Positions 13,226 through 25,835 of a stretch of 64,000 bases of DNA are shown in pieces. The notes beneath the pieces were generated by a model. The model searched no databases. It worked only from the letters and a program-made list of their open reading frames with translations, and was not told where the DNA came from. The translations under genes and the position numbers were made by a program. This DNA is from Alnus glutinosa (lineage: Eukaryota; Streptophyta; Magnoliopsida; Fagales; Betulaceae): contig NC_084891.1 in assembly GCF_958979055.1 (NCBI RefSeq), positions 23,128,001 to 23,192,000 of the forward strand, in the 5' to 3' direction. The stretch's first letter is position 1. The number at the start of each line of letters is the position of its first letter.

Positions 13226-13653
13226 TGACAGCCTTATTTTTATCCCGTTATTAAGCAAATAAATATGGAATATTGGACTCACAATTTAAAAATAAATTAA
13301 AATTTGGTACGAAATTAATAAGTTAAGATTAACAAATTTGACCAGTTATATTAAAGCCATCGAATTATGATTAAAATATATAATGCCTCTGCCCTGCCCG
13401 AATCCGACCTGCAATTGTAATTAGCTCGAGAGTCAAGCCCACCGAATGATACCATTACATCACCCCACTCCTGCCGGTCTTACACGTACCACACACGGCC
13501 TTCCCCTTAGGCTCACCCACTTGCCATTTTTACTCTTTCGTCTTTCCCTCACAAAACGTAAGAAAACACACGAAAAAACATGGAGTCATAGAAAAGGAAA
13601 CAGAAACAGTGGAAACATGTTGTTGTGAAAAAACAGGAAAAGAAGAAAGAAAG

Positions 13654-16600
13654 ATGAAGGCGGAGACGGTGACTCTCATTCTGGTGAATCTTGCGGGGAT
13701 TATGGAGAGGGCAGACGAGTCTTTGCTACCGGGTGTGTACAGAGAGGTGGGTGCGGCGCTACACACGGGCCCAACGGGCCTGGGGTCTCTCACTCTGTTC
13801 AGGTCCATAGTACAGTCGTTGTGCTACCCTATCGCCGCCTACCTGGCCATGCGCCACAACCGCGCCCACGTCATCGCTATCGGTGCCTTCCTCTGGGCCG
13901 CCGCTACTTTCCTCGTCGCCTTCTCCTCCACTTTCTTTCAGGTAAAGACTAGAAAATGCCCATTTTGATTTTGATTTTTTTTTTTTTAATTTTTCGTAAT
14001 CCTTGTTTGGTTTCTGAGAATTCCCTGATCAAAAATTTGTTTCCTTTTCTTGCCATTAAAATATATTGCTAAATATGGTATTCGTTTGATTGGTTTCTCA
14101 TTTCTGGGGTCAGTTTTGAGAAGGTCTTTTGGCTATGGTAATTGGGATAAATTAGGTAGCTGGTACATTGAATTCCATATATTTCGAGGTCTGAACGTCT
14201 ACAGCTTTGGAATGTTTAAATTATTAACATTGATCAAACTTGAAGGAAAGAATTTGAGTATATTCGTTTCCTGTAGAGTAATTCTATATAGTAGAATCAT
14301 TTGCAACTGCCTAAAAATTAGCCTTTGGATCAGGGCTTTTTATTATTATTATTATTTTTAAGCCCTGATGGAAGGATTAATTTTTGGCAATTCTACATCT
14401 TCCCTGAAAATTCGGTAGCTTCACTAGCAAACAAATAGTGGAAGATTTCGTGGGGGTGAGGGGTTTTTCTCTATTGGAGTGCTGCTGTTGTTGGATAGGT
14501 TAAGAAGGGTACCTCTACTTCTGATTGATGAGCAAACTGCGGATGCGAAAAAGAAAATAAATCTAATATGCCAACTAGTTCTATGAATTAGGTTTTTGTG
14601 TTCTCGGGTATGAAGCAATGGAAACTTAAATAAAGAAATTTCAATAATGGAAGCCTTGGGAAATAGGAAGCCAAGAGAAGCTAAAGGTATACAGTAATAA
14701 GGAGCCCTTTACGCTAATTATCCATGACCCTAACATATGTGATGTGAAAAGTCTGCATGTAGGTAAAGCACTTTATCTCATTGAAGATAGGAATGTAAAT
14801 TTTTTCTCATTGAAGGAGGAAGAGGTTGGCGATGAAAAAGTGAGGTCAGTTGGAGCTTGAACTTAGAAAAATGGGCAAAAATTGAAATAAATTCTCTGTA
14901 GGATTTTGTAACACAAGCTTGGCATAGTCAAAAGTTCTGTGCAAAATTTCCTAAAAGATATAAAGAACTACCGACAGTACACGCAAAGTGCTGCTGTGTG
15001 GAAGATGGTGCACGCGTGCCTTTTATGGTGTTTATGGAGAGAAATGAATGACATAAGTTTTGAGGACTACGAGAAGACATTTGAGGAGATTAATTCCTTA
15101 TTCTTCAAAATTAAGGCCTAAAGCGAAAATTTTAAATGAATTGTTTTTAATTTTAATATGATAATGTAATAAAAAATTTACATTAAATATGAAATATCAA
15201 AAAAAATATTTAAGAATCATTCTTTTCACTTTTTCAGATGCAAACTTACTAAGAAAAATAAAATGCACAAAGTTAGAAAAATATTTGCAAACAAAATAAA
15301 TATTATTTGTACTAAAATCAAAACAAACTAAAATATAAAGGTTAGAGCAATAGGACTTCGCATGTGATGATAAGTGATCACAACTTTGAACAACGGCCAA
15401 CTAAAATCAATGGTGTTTGCATAATCATCAAAAAAATATTAATATTTAACCAACTAGTTAACAAAAGAGAAAGAGAATAAAAATTACCGTAGATATGTCG
15501 AAAGAATGTATGAGAGAATATATTGCTTTTGTAAATAGAGATAAGGTGGCAGAGAAACATAGAGTGAAATGAGAGATTGATAGAGTAAAAATCAAAATAG
15601 AAAAGAAGAGGAAAGAATTAAAAAATGAATAATGATACAGGTTAATACATTTTGATGTTTCAGCTCATAGAAAGAGAGGTAAACTCTTTGAAAATTGCTT
15701 TTTTCGTCACATCACATTAGGTAGGTGAAATAATCCTTATAAAGAAAGAAAATTCCTATGGTCAAAAAGGGCTATCATTCCTCTCTCTTTGCAAACTAAT
15801 TAATTCTTTCGCCATGTAGTTCTTTTTTTTATAAGCAATTAAGATACATTAAAAGCGTAAGGCACCCCCAGCTATATAGGAAGTATACATGAGAAAGCAC
15901 TTAACTAAAAAAAAAAAATCATGAGAACTAATCACCTAAGGAGAAACAAAAGATGTTGCCCAAAGATATAGAGTATAGAAAATTAACGACTTAATCTCCG
16001 CCATAGCCCTCTCACGATCCCCTTCAAAAGAGGTTTGTTCATTGTTAGATTCTTCTACAGTGTCTTGATTCGCAATGATGGGCTTTCGTTTCCCATGGAA
16101 GAGTGTTTGGCGGACTAAAATTCCTTTGAGAGTGGCCTTTTTTGCTTGGTCGGCAGCCCTGAGAAATATCCTTACCATAGATTATTTGAGGAAACGGCAT
16201 GTCATTGTGATTGATAGGTGTTGTTTGTGTAATATGAATGAGAGTCTGTGGACCATCTTCTTCTCAATTGTGAGGTTGCTGGTGCCTCATGGGATGTTTT
16301 CTTCAATCGATTTGGGCTGTCTTGGAGTTATGCCGAGACGAGTAGTCGACTTATAGCGTGTTGGTGGACTGTTGACAGTGCTCAGAGTTCTGCTCTATGA
16401 AAGATGGTACCTTCGTGCCTTTTGTTGTGTCTATAGTTCTTAGAAGACATTTTTTTCTTAGGAGGTCTTAGGCAAACACTTTAATTGCTTACCCATATAG
16501 CTGGCCCTAAATGCATAACAGACTAGAAGAAGTTTTCACTTCACCGAGCCTCAGATGGCTTCCTTGTCAAATCAAACAAGAACAATTCCAGTGACGAAAC

Positions 16601-19123
16601 CATGAATAGTCATAAGATTCACCACATTTTATAGCTGTTGAGGGTTATGTGATAGTATATAGATTCTGTTGTGAAATAGAGCTTCAACCACACCCAAATT
16701 CAAAGTTTAAGCATATTCTACCTTTACCTTCCAAACTGTCGTTGAAGGTATATTTAAATACGATCTATAAATATGTGTTATACTTGGCAAATATATGAAG
16801 TTTTAGGGCTATACAAGTGAGTACTATCCTTGGCATACCAGCTGATTGTATCTGCTTTAAAGTCATCCATCTCCTGTCAAACAGGTGGCCGTATCTAGAG
16901 GTTTAAATGGGATTGGCCTTGCACTAGTTGCACCAGCAATCCAGTCACTTGTAGCTGACTCAACTCATGACAGCAACCGTGGTATGGCTTTTGGATGGCT
17001 TCAACTAACAGGCAACCTTGGTTCAATTATTGGTGGACTTTGTTCGGTATTGATAGCACCAATAACATTCATGGGAATTCCTGGTTGGAGAATTTCCTTT
17101 CATCTTGTCGGAGTAATCAGCGTTATAGTAGGGATTTTGGTCCGTCTTTTTGCCCATGATCCACACTTTTCAGATGGTGGTACAAAAGCTAGAGATCCAG
17201 TTCCAAGTAAACCTTTCTGGTCAGAAGTGAAGGACCTGATTCAAGAAGCAAAATCAGTTATTAAGATTCCATCTTTCCAGATTATTGTGGCACAGGGGGT
17301 CACCGGTTCATTCCCCTGGTCAGCTATGTCATTTTCAGCCATGTGGTTAGAGCTCACTGGCTTCTCCCATGAGAAAACTGCATTCCTCATTGCCCTGTTT
17401 GTGATTGCCAGTTCCCTTGGAGGCCTATTTGGTGGCACAATGGGAGATCTCCTTTCCACTCGCCTCCCAAATTCTGGAAGGATAATTCTAGCACAGATAA
17501 GCTCAGCATCGGCTATCCCTCTAGCAGCAATACTTCTGCTGGCTTTACCCAATGATCCATCTACAGTAGTGGTCCATGGTTTGCTCATGTTCATCATGGG
17601 TTTCTTCATATCCTGGAATGCTCCTGCTGCAAACAAGTAAGTCTTTCAAACTCGCATCCTTTCCCCTTCCATCTGCTAAAATAAATTCACATATTCAGAA
17701 TTTACACGCAAATAATCCAATAATGTCACAAGGCTTTTGGGTTTTTTGTAAATAAAAATATTCACTTTGATAACAGGAGCATTTGCACAGAAGTTCATAA
17801 TGTAAAAAATGGATTCTATCATCAAAGTAACTAGATTAATCATAGAAGATGCGCGGCAACTATGTCATTATTATTAAGAAGGGAAAAGTACACATACTTC
17901 CCTTAAACTACAACCCAATTGTCAATGTGTCTCTTAAAATACCAATTGTGTCAATGTCTCCCCGTAAACTACTAAACAATGTCAATGTCCCCTAATGACA
18001 AAAATATCCTTCATAAAATTATAAAAAATTATTGAAATTATATCAAAACAAAACAAAAAAACAAAAATCATATTTTTTTAAAAAAAATAAAGGTTTTTCA
18101 TTTTTTTTTTTTTAAGATTTTGTTTTATATAATTTTCAATTTGGGCCACCCCTTGGATTTCTATTTTTCTCCTTTTTTTTTTTTAAAGAAAATTGTTTTT
18201 TTTTCAATCATTCAAAAAAAATCGAAAAAAAAAATAGTTTTAGTTTTAGTTTTTTTATTTTCCCGAATTTATAAGGATATATTTGTCTTATTAGAACTTT
18301 TTTAGGGTTATTTTTGTCTTTTTGTTGGCTTTAGGGGGACATTAACACTTTTTGGTAGTTTAAGGGGAGACGTTGACACAATTGGTAGTTTGAAGGGCAC
18401 ATTGACAATAGAATGATAATTTGAGGGGTTATGTGTACTTTTCTTATTAAGAAAGAAGAACATCATAGAGTTGTTATGATGAATTGTTTCACTTTCTTGT
18501 CATCAGGAAGGCCCACATAGAGTTATTTATCATGTACTGCAAAAGCTAAAACAAAATTTTATTAGCTTTTCATGAAGGGAAGGGATGGTACTTAAAAATA
18601 TGTTAACTAATAAGTGATGATTTTAATTATGAAGATGTTTTCATTACTTATAAGTTGCAAATTTTGATTAGATGGTGTATGCAGTCCAATTTTTGCAGAG
18701 ATAGTTCCCGAGAGATCCCGAACAAGCGTCTATGCTTTGGATCGTTCTTTCGAGTCGATACTATCATCATTTGCTCCCCCTATAGTTGGGATATTGGCTC
18801 AGCATGTTTATGGTTATAAGCCAGTTTCCAAAGGATCCAGCGAATCCGAAGAGATTGCGACGGATAGAGGGAATGCCGCATCGTTGTCCAAAGCACTCTA
18901 CATGGCAATAGGAATTCCCATGGCTCTCTGTTGTCTCTTCTATTCGTTTCTCTATCGTACCTACCCGAGAGACCGGGAACGGGCCAAGATGGAAGTTCTG
19001 ATAGAATCAGAGATGCAACAAATGGAAATAGATAATTCACCCATTGGTGGAGACTCTGATCTTGATGACGAAGAGAATATATTGCTTTACCGCCAGTTGA
19101 CATTCTCCAATTTAGGTGAATAG
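13654..19123 (+). CDS. MFS transporter (UNE2/Spns-like family)
   Basis: Exons are 13654-13941, 16885-17636 and 18685-19123, giving 492 aa with GT-AG introns and phases that close. The protein is a major facilitator superfamily carrier, expected to move a small solute across a membrane; the substrate is unknown. Residues 1-96 hold VNLAGIMERADESLLPG and the first membrane spans. Exon 2 (97-347) has LNGIGLALVAPAIQSLVADS, further spans and a GGTMGDLLSTRLPNSGR cytoplasmic loop. Exon 3 has PIFAEIVPERSRTSVYALDR, the last spans and an acidic tail. About 12 hydrophobic segments are visible. ATG 13654 is the first in-frame ATG; the open frame extends 5' only to a GTG. Two tiny upstream ORFs lie in the leader. 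Introns 1 and 2 carry LINE and MITE insertions. From memory it resembles Arabidopsis AT1G78130 (UNE2) and relatives AT5G10190/AT4G36790. Confidence 0.95.
14991..15121 (+). mobile_element. LINE ORF2 C-terminal fragment in MFS intron 1
   Basis: The + strand encodes AVWKMVHACLLWCLWREMND followed by FEDYEKTFEEINSLFF, the stretch after the zf-RVT domain near the end of plant LINE reverse-transcriptase ORFs. It is truncated on both sides. It is a separate insertion from the copy at 15815-16441, because both contain the KMV-CLL-CL region. Confidence 0.7.
15815..16441 (-). mobile_element. 5'-inverted (twin-primed) truncated LINE in MFS intron 1
   Basis: The left part, read on the - strand (about 16050 to 15825), encodes SFEGDRERAMAEIKSLIFYT then LYLWATSFVSP and a 3' tail ending in poly-A (T-run at 15823-15830). 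The right part (about 16081-16431), on the + strand, encodes the preceding zf-RVT region: FPWKSVWRTKIPLRVAFFAW, CCLC and, after a frameshift, DHLLLNC, ending KMVPSCLLLCL. The two parts are adjoining pieces of one element in opposite orientation. Candidate target duplications are TGTAGTTCTT (15815-15824) and TATAGTTCTT (16432-16441), with one mismatch. This is the layout left by twin priming. The element is dead and frameshifted. Confidence 0.75.
17881..18443. mobile_element. Mutator-like MITE with 10-bp target duplication in MFS intron 2
   Basis: A 563-bp non-coding element is bounded by inverted repeats well over 100 bp long (GAAAAGTACACATAC on the left, its inverse GTGTACTTTTC on the right, with TTAAACTAC and TGTCAATGTC blocks in both arms). 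It is flanked by a perfect direct repeat TTATTAAGAA at 17871-17880 and 18444-18453. A 9-11 bp target duplication with long TIRs is the signature of Mutator-like elements. It lies inside an intron between the two main coding exons and does not disturb the splice sites. Confidence 0.8.
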
Positions 19124-19898
19124 TGATGCCAAAACCCAGAAGCTGGCCTGACCAAAGGGCAGCACCCCCATTGAAGAAGCTCGCCTCGTGGGAAATTTCA
19201 GAGCTTTTAGTTGGTATTCATCACAGGGGAACGTTTCAGCATTGTTGATGAGAATAACATACTATACAGAAGCCACATACCCATCTTCTTCTGATATTTT
19301 GCAGCCTTAAAAGAAATGTAGTCGACATGAACTCGTTGAAAGGTTTAAAGACTATTGAATGAGTCTTCGGTTTTGTTTGCCAGATTTCGTGGCTTAGTGA
19401 GTTCCCAATTTTGTCCATTTTCTAACAACAGAGTTTTAGTGTGTAGCAGAAAATGTAAGCAGTGTACAATATAGCCCCTTTCTTTTATTTTTTTATTTTA
19501 TTTTTGCCTCGATTGTGTATGAAGCCTTTGATCCTGTATCTTATAGACAAACTTATGGTGATAAAATGCTTATATATAGCTAGATTAAATCTTTTTAAAT
19601 AAAATTTCAGGATTTATTTGAAGATCGGATTAATTTTTACTTATTCATTCTTCCTTGCCCATCTTATACAACTTCCATTTGATTATGATTGTCACAGGAC
19701 ATATGCATCAATCTACCATATAAACATATTTTAATTAATTAATTTTTTTTTATTTCACATAAAGAAAATGGACAAATCACATTATTTGATAGACTTAATA
19801 GTAAGTATCTGGAAGATACGGAATTTGGCATGTCTTGAACTTACAAAGCCAAGATAATTTTGAGAGCACACGGTGGAGAGGAGCAGGATGCCAAATAC
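19124..19898. other. 3' regions between convergent genes
   Basis: This 775-bp gap separates the stop codons of the MFS gene (+) and the methyltransferase (-), so it should hold both 3' UTRs. AATAAA-like words occur on the + strand (for example AAATAAAATTT near 19597). No other gene is seen; a short open frame on the - strand at 19236-19418 has no recognisable content. Confidence 0.6.
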
Positions 19899-22124
19899 CT
19901 AGACGGGTTTCGAAGCAGAGATCATCACGAAACGCCTATTTCTTATACATGTAAAGCCAACTAGCCCACAGGCTATGCACAGATCTTCTAGTTCCCGTTC
20001 AGATATGAAGATGTGGCTGCCTGATATTAGTGTTGTATTCTATAGTAAGAAATAAATAACCCACCATCAGCAACAGATCAATCACAACGAGTATAATAAG
20101 TTAAGACCCTTTTCATAAAAACTTTTCAGAGTTCAAACCAACTTTCGCAGCTTTTTTAAAAGAATAATATTCTTGCTCAAAGTTGGGAAAATCTTTGACA
20201 GCAAAATATAAGAAGCCATGGTATATATCTCATATCCAGCAACAACACCAGAAACCATGATGATAGATGATAGAAGATAAACAGAAATCAAGTCCCTTTG
20301 ATCTAAACTACAATTATGATTGCAAACTATCCATTCCAAAGGAGCATTTTGAATCAAATTGCCGATCAACAGCCATGCCAGATTCAAAGTTGAAAACGTG
20401 TACCTGGCGTAGAGTCCTCAAAAATGGAAGGAAAGCAAAAGGCCCGTCAAGTATGTAGGTGGTAGCAACAAACACTCCTCCGGGTCGCAGAACTCGACTT
20501 ATTTCAGCTACCTAAAAAAACCACAGCTACCAAATTTATGTGGAAATAAAGAACATAGAGATCTGAGGCATTATATAATATTAGAAGCAGCGAAGGGGCT
20601 TCTCCTTAAAGTTAAGAGACCCACAAGTAGATAAGTCTTCACATAACATAATAGTTTTTTACCCTTCACACAATATATTGAATGAAGTTGAGAGTACAAT
20701 TTTCCTTGACCTCACAACGCACTTGGCACTAACTAAAGGTTGGCCTATGAAACAAGTTAATAAGTTCAACTGCTCACATGATTATGTCGAAGGTTTTTAC
20801 ACAGTAATGCACAAGAAAGATGTATGGGGAAATGTAGTCAAGGAAATTGTAGAGACAAATTCCATACAAAACAAAAATAAACATAAGAATTTCCACACAA
20901 AATAAATAAAAAATATAAAAATAGAAGTAAATTTCTATCTTTTGGTCCACTTGATTTAAGGGAGTTATTTCCCAGCAAAGAAAATTGTTGTGAAAAGGTA
21001 TTTAATCAGCAATCTTTTCTAGCTGTCATGTTATCAATCAGTGCAGCATGAAGTTTGTCTAGAGAAATTCAAATGCATTGATGTAAAAACTTTAGTAAGT
21101 CAACAGATTTTAAGGAGGAAAAAAGAAAAGAAAAGAAAAGAAAAAAAGCCCTTTCTGAGACGTTCAAAGTCTACTACAGACCCTCTACCCTATAACTAAT
21201 CTAAATCTTTTAGAAAAGCCAAAAATATACAGGTACTTCAGTGATTTCAAGGTAATCCTAAGTTCTTTGGGACTCTCACTATAGCAGTGCCGGAATATGG
21301 TGCATATATTCTCCACAACGAAAATATATAACATATAAAAGAGATTGAAAAATCCAGCAATGAAAAAGGAAATATAGAAATCGAATTTCAACAATATTTT
21401 TTGGTAAGTGAATTTCAAGATTTTGTCCATCATGGTTTTTTAAGGTACAAGGCAGGTTAGAAGTTTTTGTCATCCTCTGAGGCTGTTAAGGCACTAGAAG
21501 TTTTTGCTGGCACTCTTTGAGTTTTTTGTCATCTTGGAATTTTCCTTTTAAACTCACCTTGATATGTGAACTCACATACCTTTAAATCAATAAATGGCCA
21601 TGATTGGCTACAAATTATGTCAATACGAAAGCCAGAAATTTATCTTTGAGGGATGCCAACTAATGTGTAATGATTAATTTTTTTTTTCTTTTTACTACTG
21701 TATATTTTGCTCTATATAGTAACACAAATAAAATATTATAAACATAATTCAAGATGCAAAATGAAGTATTTCCCCATTATCAACCTATTTGTTGACCTAG
21801 GAATGCATGACGCATGTCCAAGACAGTTAAAGACGATGAATTGTAGATGATGGTTTTCTCTCCTTGACCGAGAACTTGGCGTACGCATTCCCCTTTGAAG
21901 TCATGGTCATGGAGGAGAGAGAAAGCAGAAGAGTAAAAGGGAGGGTTAAAGGGACTTGGGGGAGGGTGAAGGAAAGTGACACGTTCTAGATTTTAGAAGA
22001 TATCCTTTGGCATTTATAAACTTTTGGAGATCGAGCTTTTTGGGTTTTGAAAAAAGCACTTTTTTTAAAAGATTTTATGACTAAATTTTTGGATTTAAAA
22101 AAAAAACTAGATATATTTGTTCTT

Positions 22125-22196
<72 letters not shown>

Positions 22197-25100
22197 GTAG
22201 TGGAAGCGGGCTAGGTAGTTTTTCCAGATTTTTGGGAGGGTCAAAGGAAGTTTTTCAAATTTATATGGGCCCTCTTCCGCCATTGCATTGCAGGTTATAC
22301 CTCCCCCACCCTTAAACCATCACTGGCCACAAGTTGAACCTAAGATTACACCTTCCTAAAGGGAGGAGGTACCGCTTGGCTACAAAGACTGATGGTCCTC
22401 TATAAGTTGTTTGTGCCAATATATAGGAACCCTGTGCAAGAATTAGCGTGAAAAACCATATATAGAAGAAATACTCACAGCTGCTGATGGTGACGGCCAA
22501 CAGTGTATAGCAGCACCAGCATGCACAACATCAACAGAACTTGAAACGAAAGGAAGCCTAGAGATATCAGCTCTGACCAAGATTAAGTTCCTAACAGAAA
22601 ACCAACTCAATCAGATTGAAAACTCATATTATACTTATGAAAGCTCACTTGTCTTATGAAATGAATTTAAATTTATAAGTATTCATAAAAAAATGAATTC
22701 AAATCTATAAATTAAAACTTTATACTCTTTGGGAAAGTTCCCCTCCTGCTTAATGAATTCATAGCATTGCTGCAACATGTTCTCTGAATAGTCCAAAGCA
22801 ACAACATGGGAAAACAATCCACTCTTGGCAAATAGTCTAGAAAATAACCCACTTCCACAACTAGCATCAACAATATTTCCTCCTAAAACCGGCTTTATGA
22901 AATCCCTCATCAATTCAAACTGCAGTCAATCAGCACCTGGTTAGTAACTCATCAATCATAAGTGGAGGCATTAGCCAAAAAAATCCACTAATTTCTGTGT
23001 CTATTATATGTCACCTCCATATTATTTGACAAATACGATGAAATAGATACAATTTATGATTACTAGCATTTCAAATGGGTCCTTGTGTATTTGGAAGCAC
23101 TAAATTCAAAAAAAAAAGTTTCCTCACACATCATATCTTGAAATCACTTGCTTTCATTTGATCAAAGCTACTATCATTAACAGCAGGGCTTCCACTTTCT
23201 TTGATGATGCTATTCTAGAATCAATGACTTTCACTTCATCTAAAAAAATAAAAAAGCAGGATGGATTGATTTAACTTCCACAGTATGTCCAAGAACACCT
23301 TCATATACCAAGTATCGGACATGCTTTCAACTGCATTGCTCAAAGCTGCAACTTCTTTTTATGATTGCATAAGCTTTACAGGCTACCCATAAAATAACAG
23401 CAATTGAAAGGTAGTAAAGAAGCATTTAGTAAATCTTTATGCAACAGAGTAAATAAAGAAATAGATAAACTTGTAAATCACCTCTTTTTCTGGTCCCGGA
23501 AAACCACCCCAGACAGAAAAACTTTGACGCCAGCCCCTCTCATATAGAAACGATATCAATGGAAGCCTGATCCAGCAAACAACCAATACACATGATACAA
23601 GTTGCCAACCAAGTCAATACCATTGTATGATTCATATTAAACAATCAACTGATTTGACATAAGACAATTATATGGATTATGAAGGAAAGCACTTAAAGTG
23701 GTAGTAGCAACAACATTTGATCTATGTTCATGCACTATCCATACCATAAAAGCCAAAAATACCAAGGTTGACAATGAAGGACCTATATATGACGTGAAGT
23801 TCTTAACCAGAATCTGAAATGAGACAATATTACTGGAATAAACCCAAAAATCAGAGCCTAATATCCTCATATGCAATATACAAATGCTTCCTGATATGGA
23901 GAAACTGAGTGAATTTGCATCTGAATACTCTTCAACCCTTTGTTTTCTGCTCTAATCCATCCCCAAAAAACATGTACTATAAAATTGAAGAATGCTACTG
24001 AAGGTCATATAATCGCGATTGATAAACAATGTGCCCACCTGAAAAGCTCTGTGGCAAGTGGCATTGGTTCACCATAGTTCTTGGCCCCACTAGCTGCCGT
24101 CAGGTCTAGATGTGTTTCCTTGCCAATATAAGATTTCTTACAAGTTCTACATTGTAAAGTAGACCCGGCCACAGACTCTCTGTGGAAAATTCATTCCAAT
24201 GCAAACAAATTAAAAATTGAGTGCATTGCAAACTAGTGAAGCAAAACAAATTGAAGATTGAGCACACAGCAGAAAATTTCCAAACAAGTAGCCTGGAACC
24301 ATTCCATTAATGAAATTACTTACACAGATAAGCCCGGATTGCCAATCCACGATAATGACTCATAGCATATGGGACAAGCTAAAATGTTCTTGCTGCTGCT
24401 TACCTCCTTTTCAACGACAACAGGATCCTAAACATAAACAAAATTACGCGAAATAATAGAGAGCCACATAATTGTTCAGATCTTAACAGTCATATATAAA
24501 TAATTATCATTTCTGATTTGAACAATTGTAGTAATTGTAATTAGATTGATTGTGTAGAACACAAATGTAAACTTGAATAAATCAAACTTTAGAGCACCTA
24601 CCCATACAACCACCAAACCAGACCTTCAAAATTTTCATCTCCCCTCCGTTTCTTTGGTTCAATCACCAAAAGTTTAAGCTAATAGGAAATAATAAATTTA
24701 TTCATTTAATTAATATAAAATCATTTTCCCGCACATATGACTCAAACTCTCCCTCAATAAGTGAAACCTACGTGTTGAATATTTAACTAAAATAGAGTGA
24801 ATGACTTCAGACAAAATTTGAACTCTTGAATGTTAAATTACCAATTATCTCAAAAGCTTCGATTAATAGAAATAATAAATTTAATAATTTAATTAATATT
24901 CTTAACATCTTCTACTTTCTCGCCGAGGAGAGAGAACTATCAAGAATGCGGGTGTGTGAGTTTGGTGGGATCATGTCAACACATGAAAAGAAGTGTATAT
25001 TACTGAAATGGGGGGCATTCAAATTTCAAGAATCTGACAACGGAAAAGCCAAAGCGAAAAGCAAAAGGCAATAGCTACCGTTGGTGGCTTGATTTCGACA

Positions 25101-25255
25101 AAGGCAGTTGAAGAAGAAGAAGAAGCTCGAACTTTTGCGGCGAAAATGCGTTTGTCCAAGAATCGTGCGGCAGAGGATTTGAAGAAAAAACGCCTCGAGT
25201 CACCGAGTTGTCTGGGGAGGAAAACCGATGAGATGTTGCTCATAACTCCCGCCAT
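19899..25255 (-). CDS. plastid-type SAM-dependent methyltransferase (At1g78140-like)
   Basis: Exons on the - strand: 25255-25079, 24427-24324, 24179-24039, 23566-23482, 22919-22726, 22590-22479, 20511-20404 and 20039-19899. All have GT-AG borders and closing phases, giving 353 aa. Residues 1-50 are Ser/Arg-rich and nearly free of acids, as in a chloroplast transit peptide. A probable zinc ribbon follows: CPIC (77-80) and CRTC (104-107). A class I methyltransferase fold comes next, with motif I VDASCGSG (186-193), LDYSENML, VRAD (239-242) and LRPGG (279-283). The end reads SERELEDLCIACGL and FVMISASKPV. The family transfers a methyl group from S-adenosylmethionine to an unknown substrate and is reported in plastoglobules. 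It is convergent with the MFS gene. The last-exon acceptor at 20040 is the one that restores the conserved ISGSHIF. Confidence 0.95.
22129..22192. repeat. (AT)n microsatellite
   Basis: About 32 uninterrupted AT units lie in intron 6 of the methyltransferase gene. The length makes it a likely polymorphic marker. Confidence 0.97.
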
Positions 25256-25661
25256 AGCTGAGCGTGTTTGCTAGTTTCTGCTTTGAAATTCAGTTTTTTC
25301 TGACAATTTTGTTTCAAAGAGGAATGTGTTCTAGCACTGACCTGAATTTGCCTTTTCCTTTTTGGACGTTCACCGGAATTTAACAAAAAAAAAAACAGAA
25401 AAGCCTTTGTTTATCTATTTTTTTTATTGGGAAGAAAAAGACGTATTTGTTTGTTTGGGCCTTTCCAAATGTCCTGACATGCAAAGATTCGTCTGGATGG
25501 AGGGGAGCGTGTTGGCCAATTTATTAGATTAATTATTGTTAAATAAATAAATAGTTAATTTAGTCAATATTATTATTATCTGTTCTTTTTTAATCCAAAG
25601 ATTATCTATTCCTATTTAATCAATCTTGTGTAGATTCATAAATGATTTCTATATATATATA

Positions 25662-25696
25662 TCCTAATAATAGCAGTGAAAAATAACAAACATGAT

Positions 25697-25789
<93 letters not shown>

Positions 25790-25835
25790 TAGTAATAGCA
25801 GTGAAAAATAACAAACATCATCCTTTCACTTTGAC
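25662..25835. repeat. direct repeat flanking a long (TA)n tract
   Basis: A unit of about 37 bp starting TCCTAATAATAGCAGTGAAA (25662-25698) is repeated at about 25788-25824 as TCCTAGTAATAGCAGTGAAA with two mismatches. Between them lies a (TA)n tract of about 44 units (25699-25787). A further short TA run precedes the first copy, so the array looks like [TA-run + unique unit] twice, probably from slippage or unequal exchange between TA runs. It is intergenic, upstream of the methyltransferase gene. Confidence 0.9.

Noticed and set aside
1..13400. Possible microRNA hairpins in the gene desert
   Set aside because: I looked by eye for the common conserved plant miRNA words and found none; the hairpins present belong to TIR elements.
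13609..13653. N-terminal extension of the MFS frame
   Set aside because: The extended frame starts at GTG, and the family hallmark begins just after ATG 13654.
17241..17636. 131-codon open frame on the - strand
   Set aside because: It is the antisense shadow of MFS exon 2, which is clearly coding on the + strand.
18780..19103. 107-codon open frame on the - strand
   Set aside because: It is the antisense shadow of MFS exon 3.
20133..20387. 84-codon - strand frame, considered as a missing microexon region of the methyltransferase
   Set aside because: Using the acceptor at 20040-20041 joins exon 7 to the last exon in phase and restores ISGSHIF, so no extra exon is needed.
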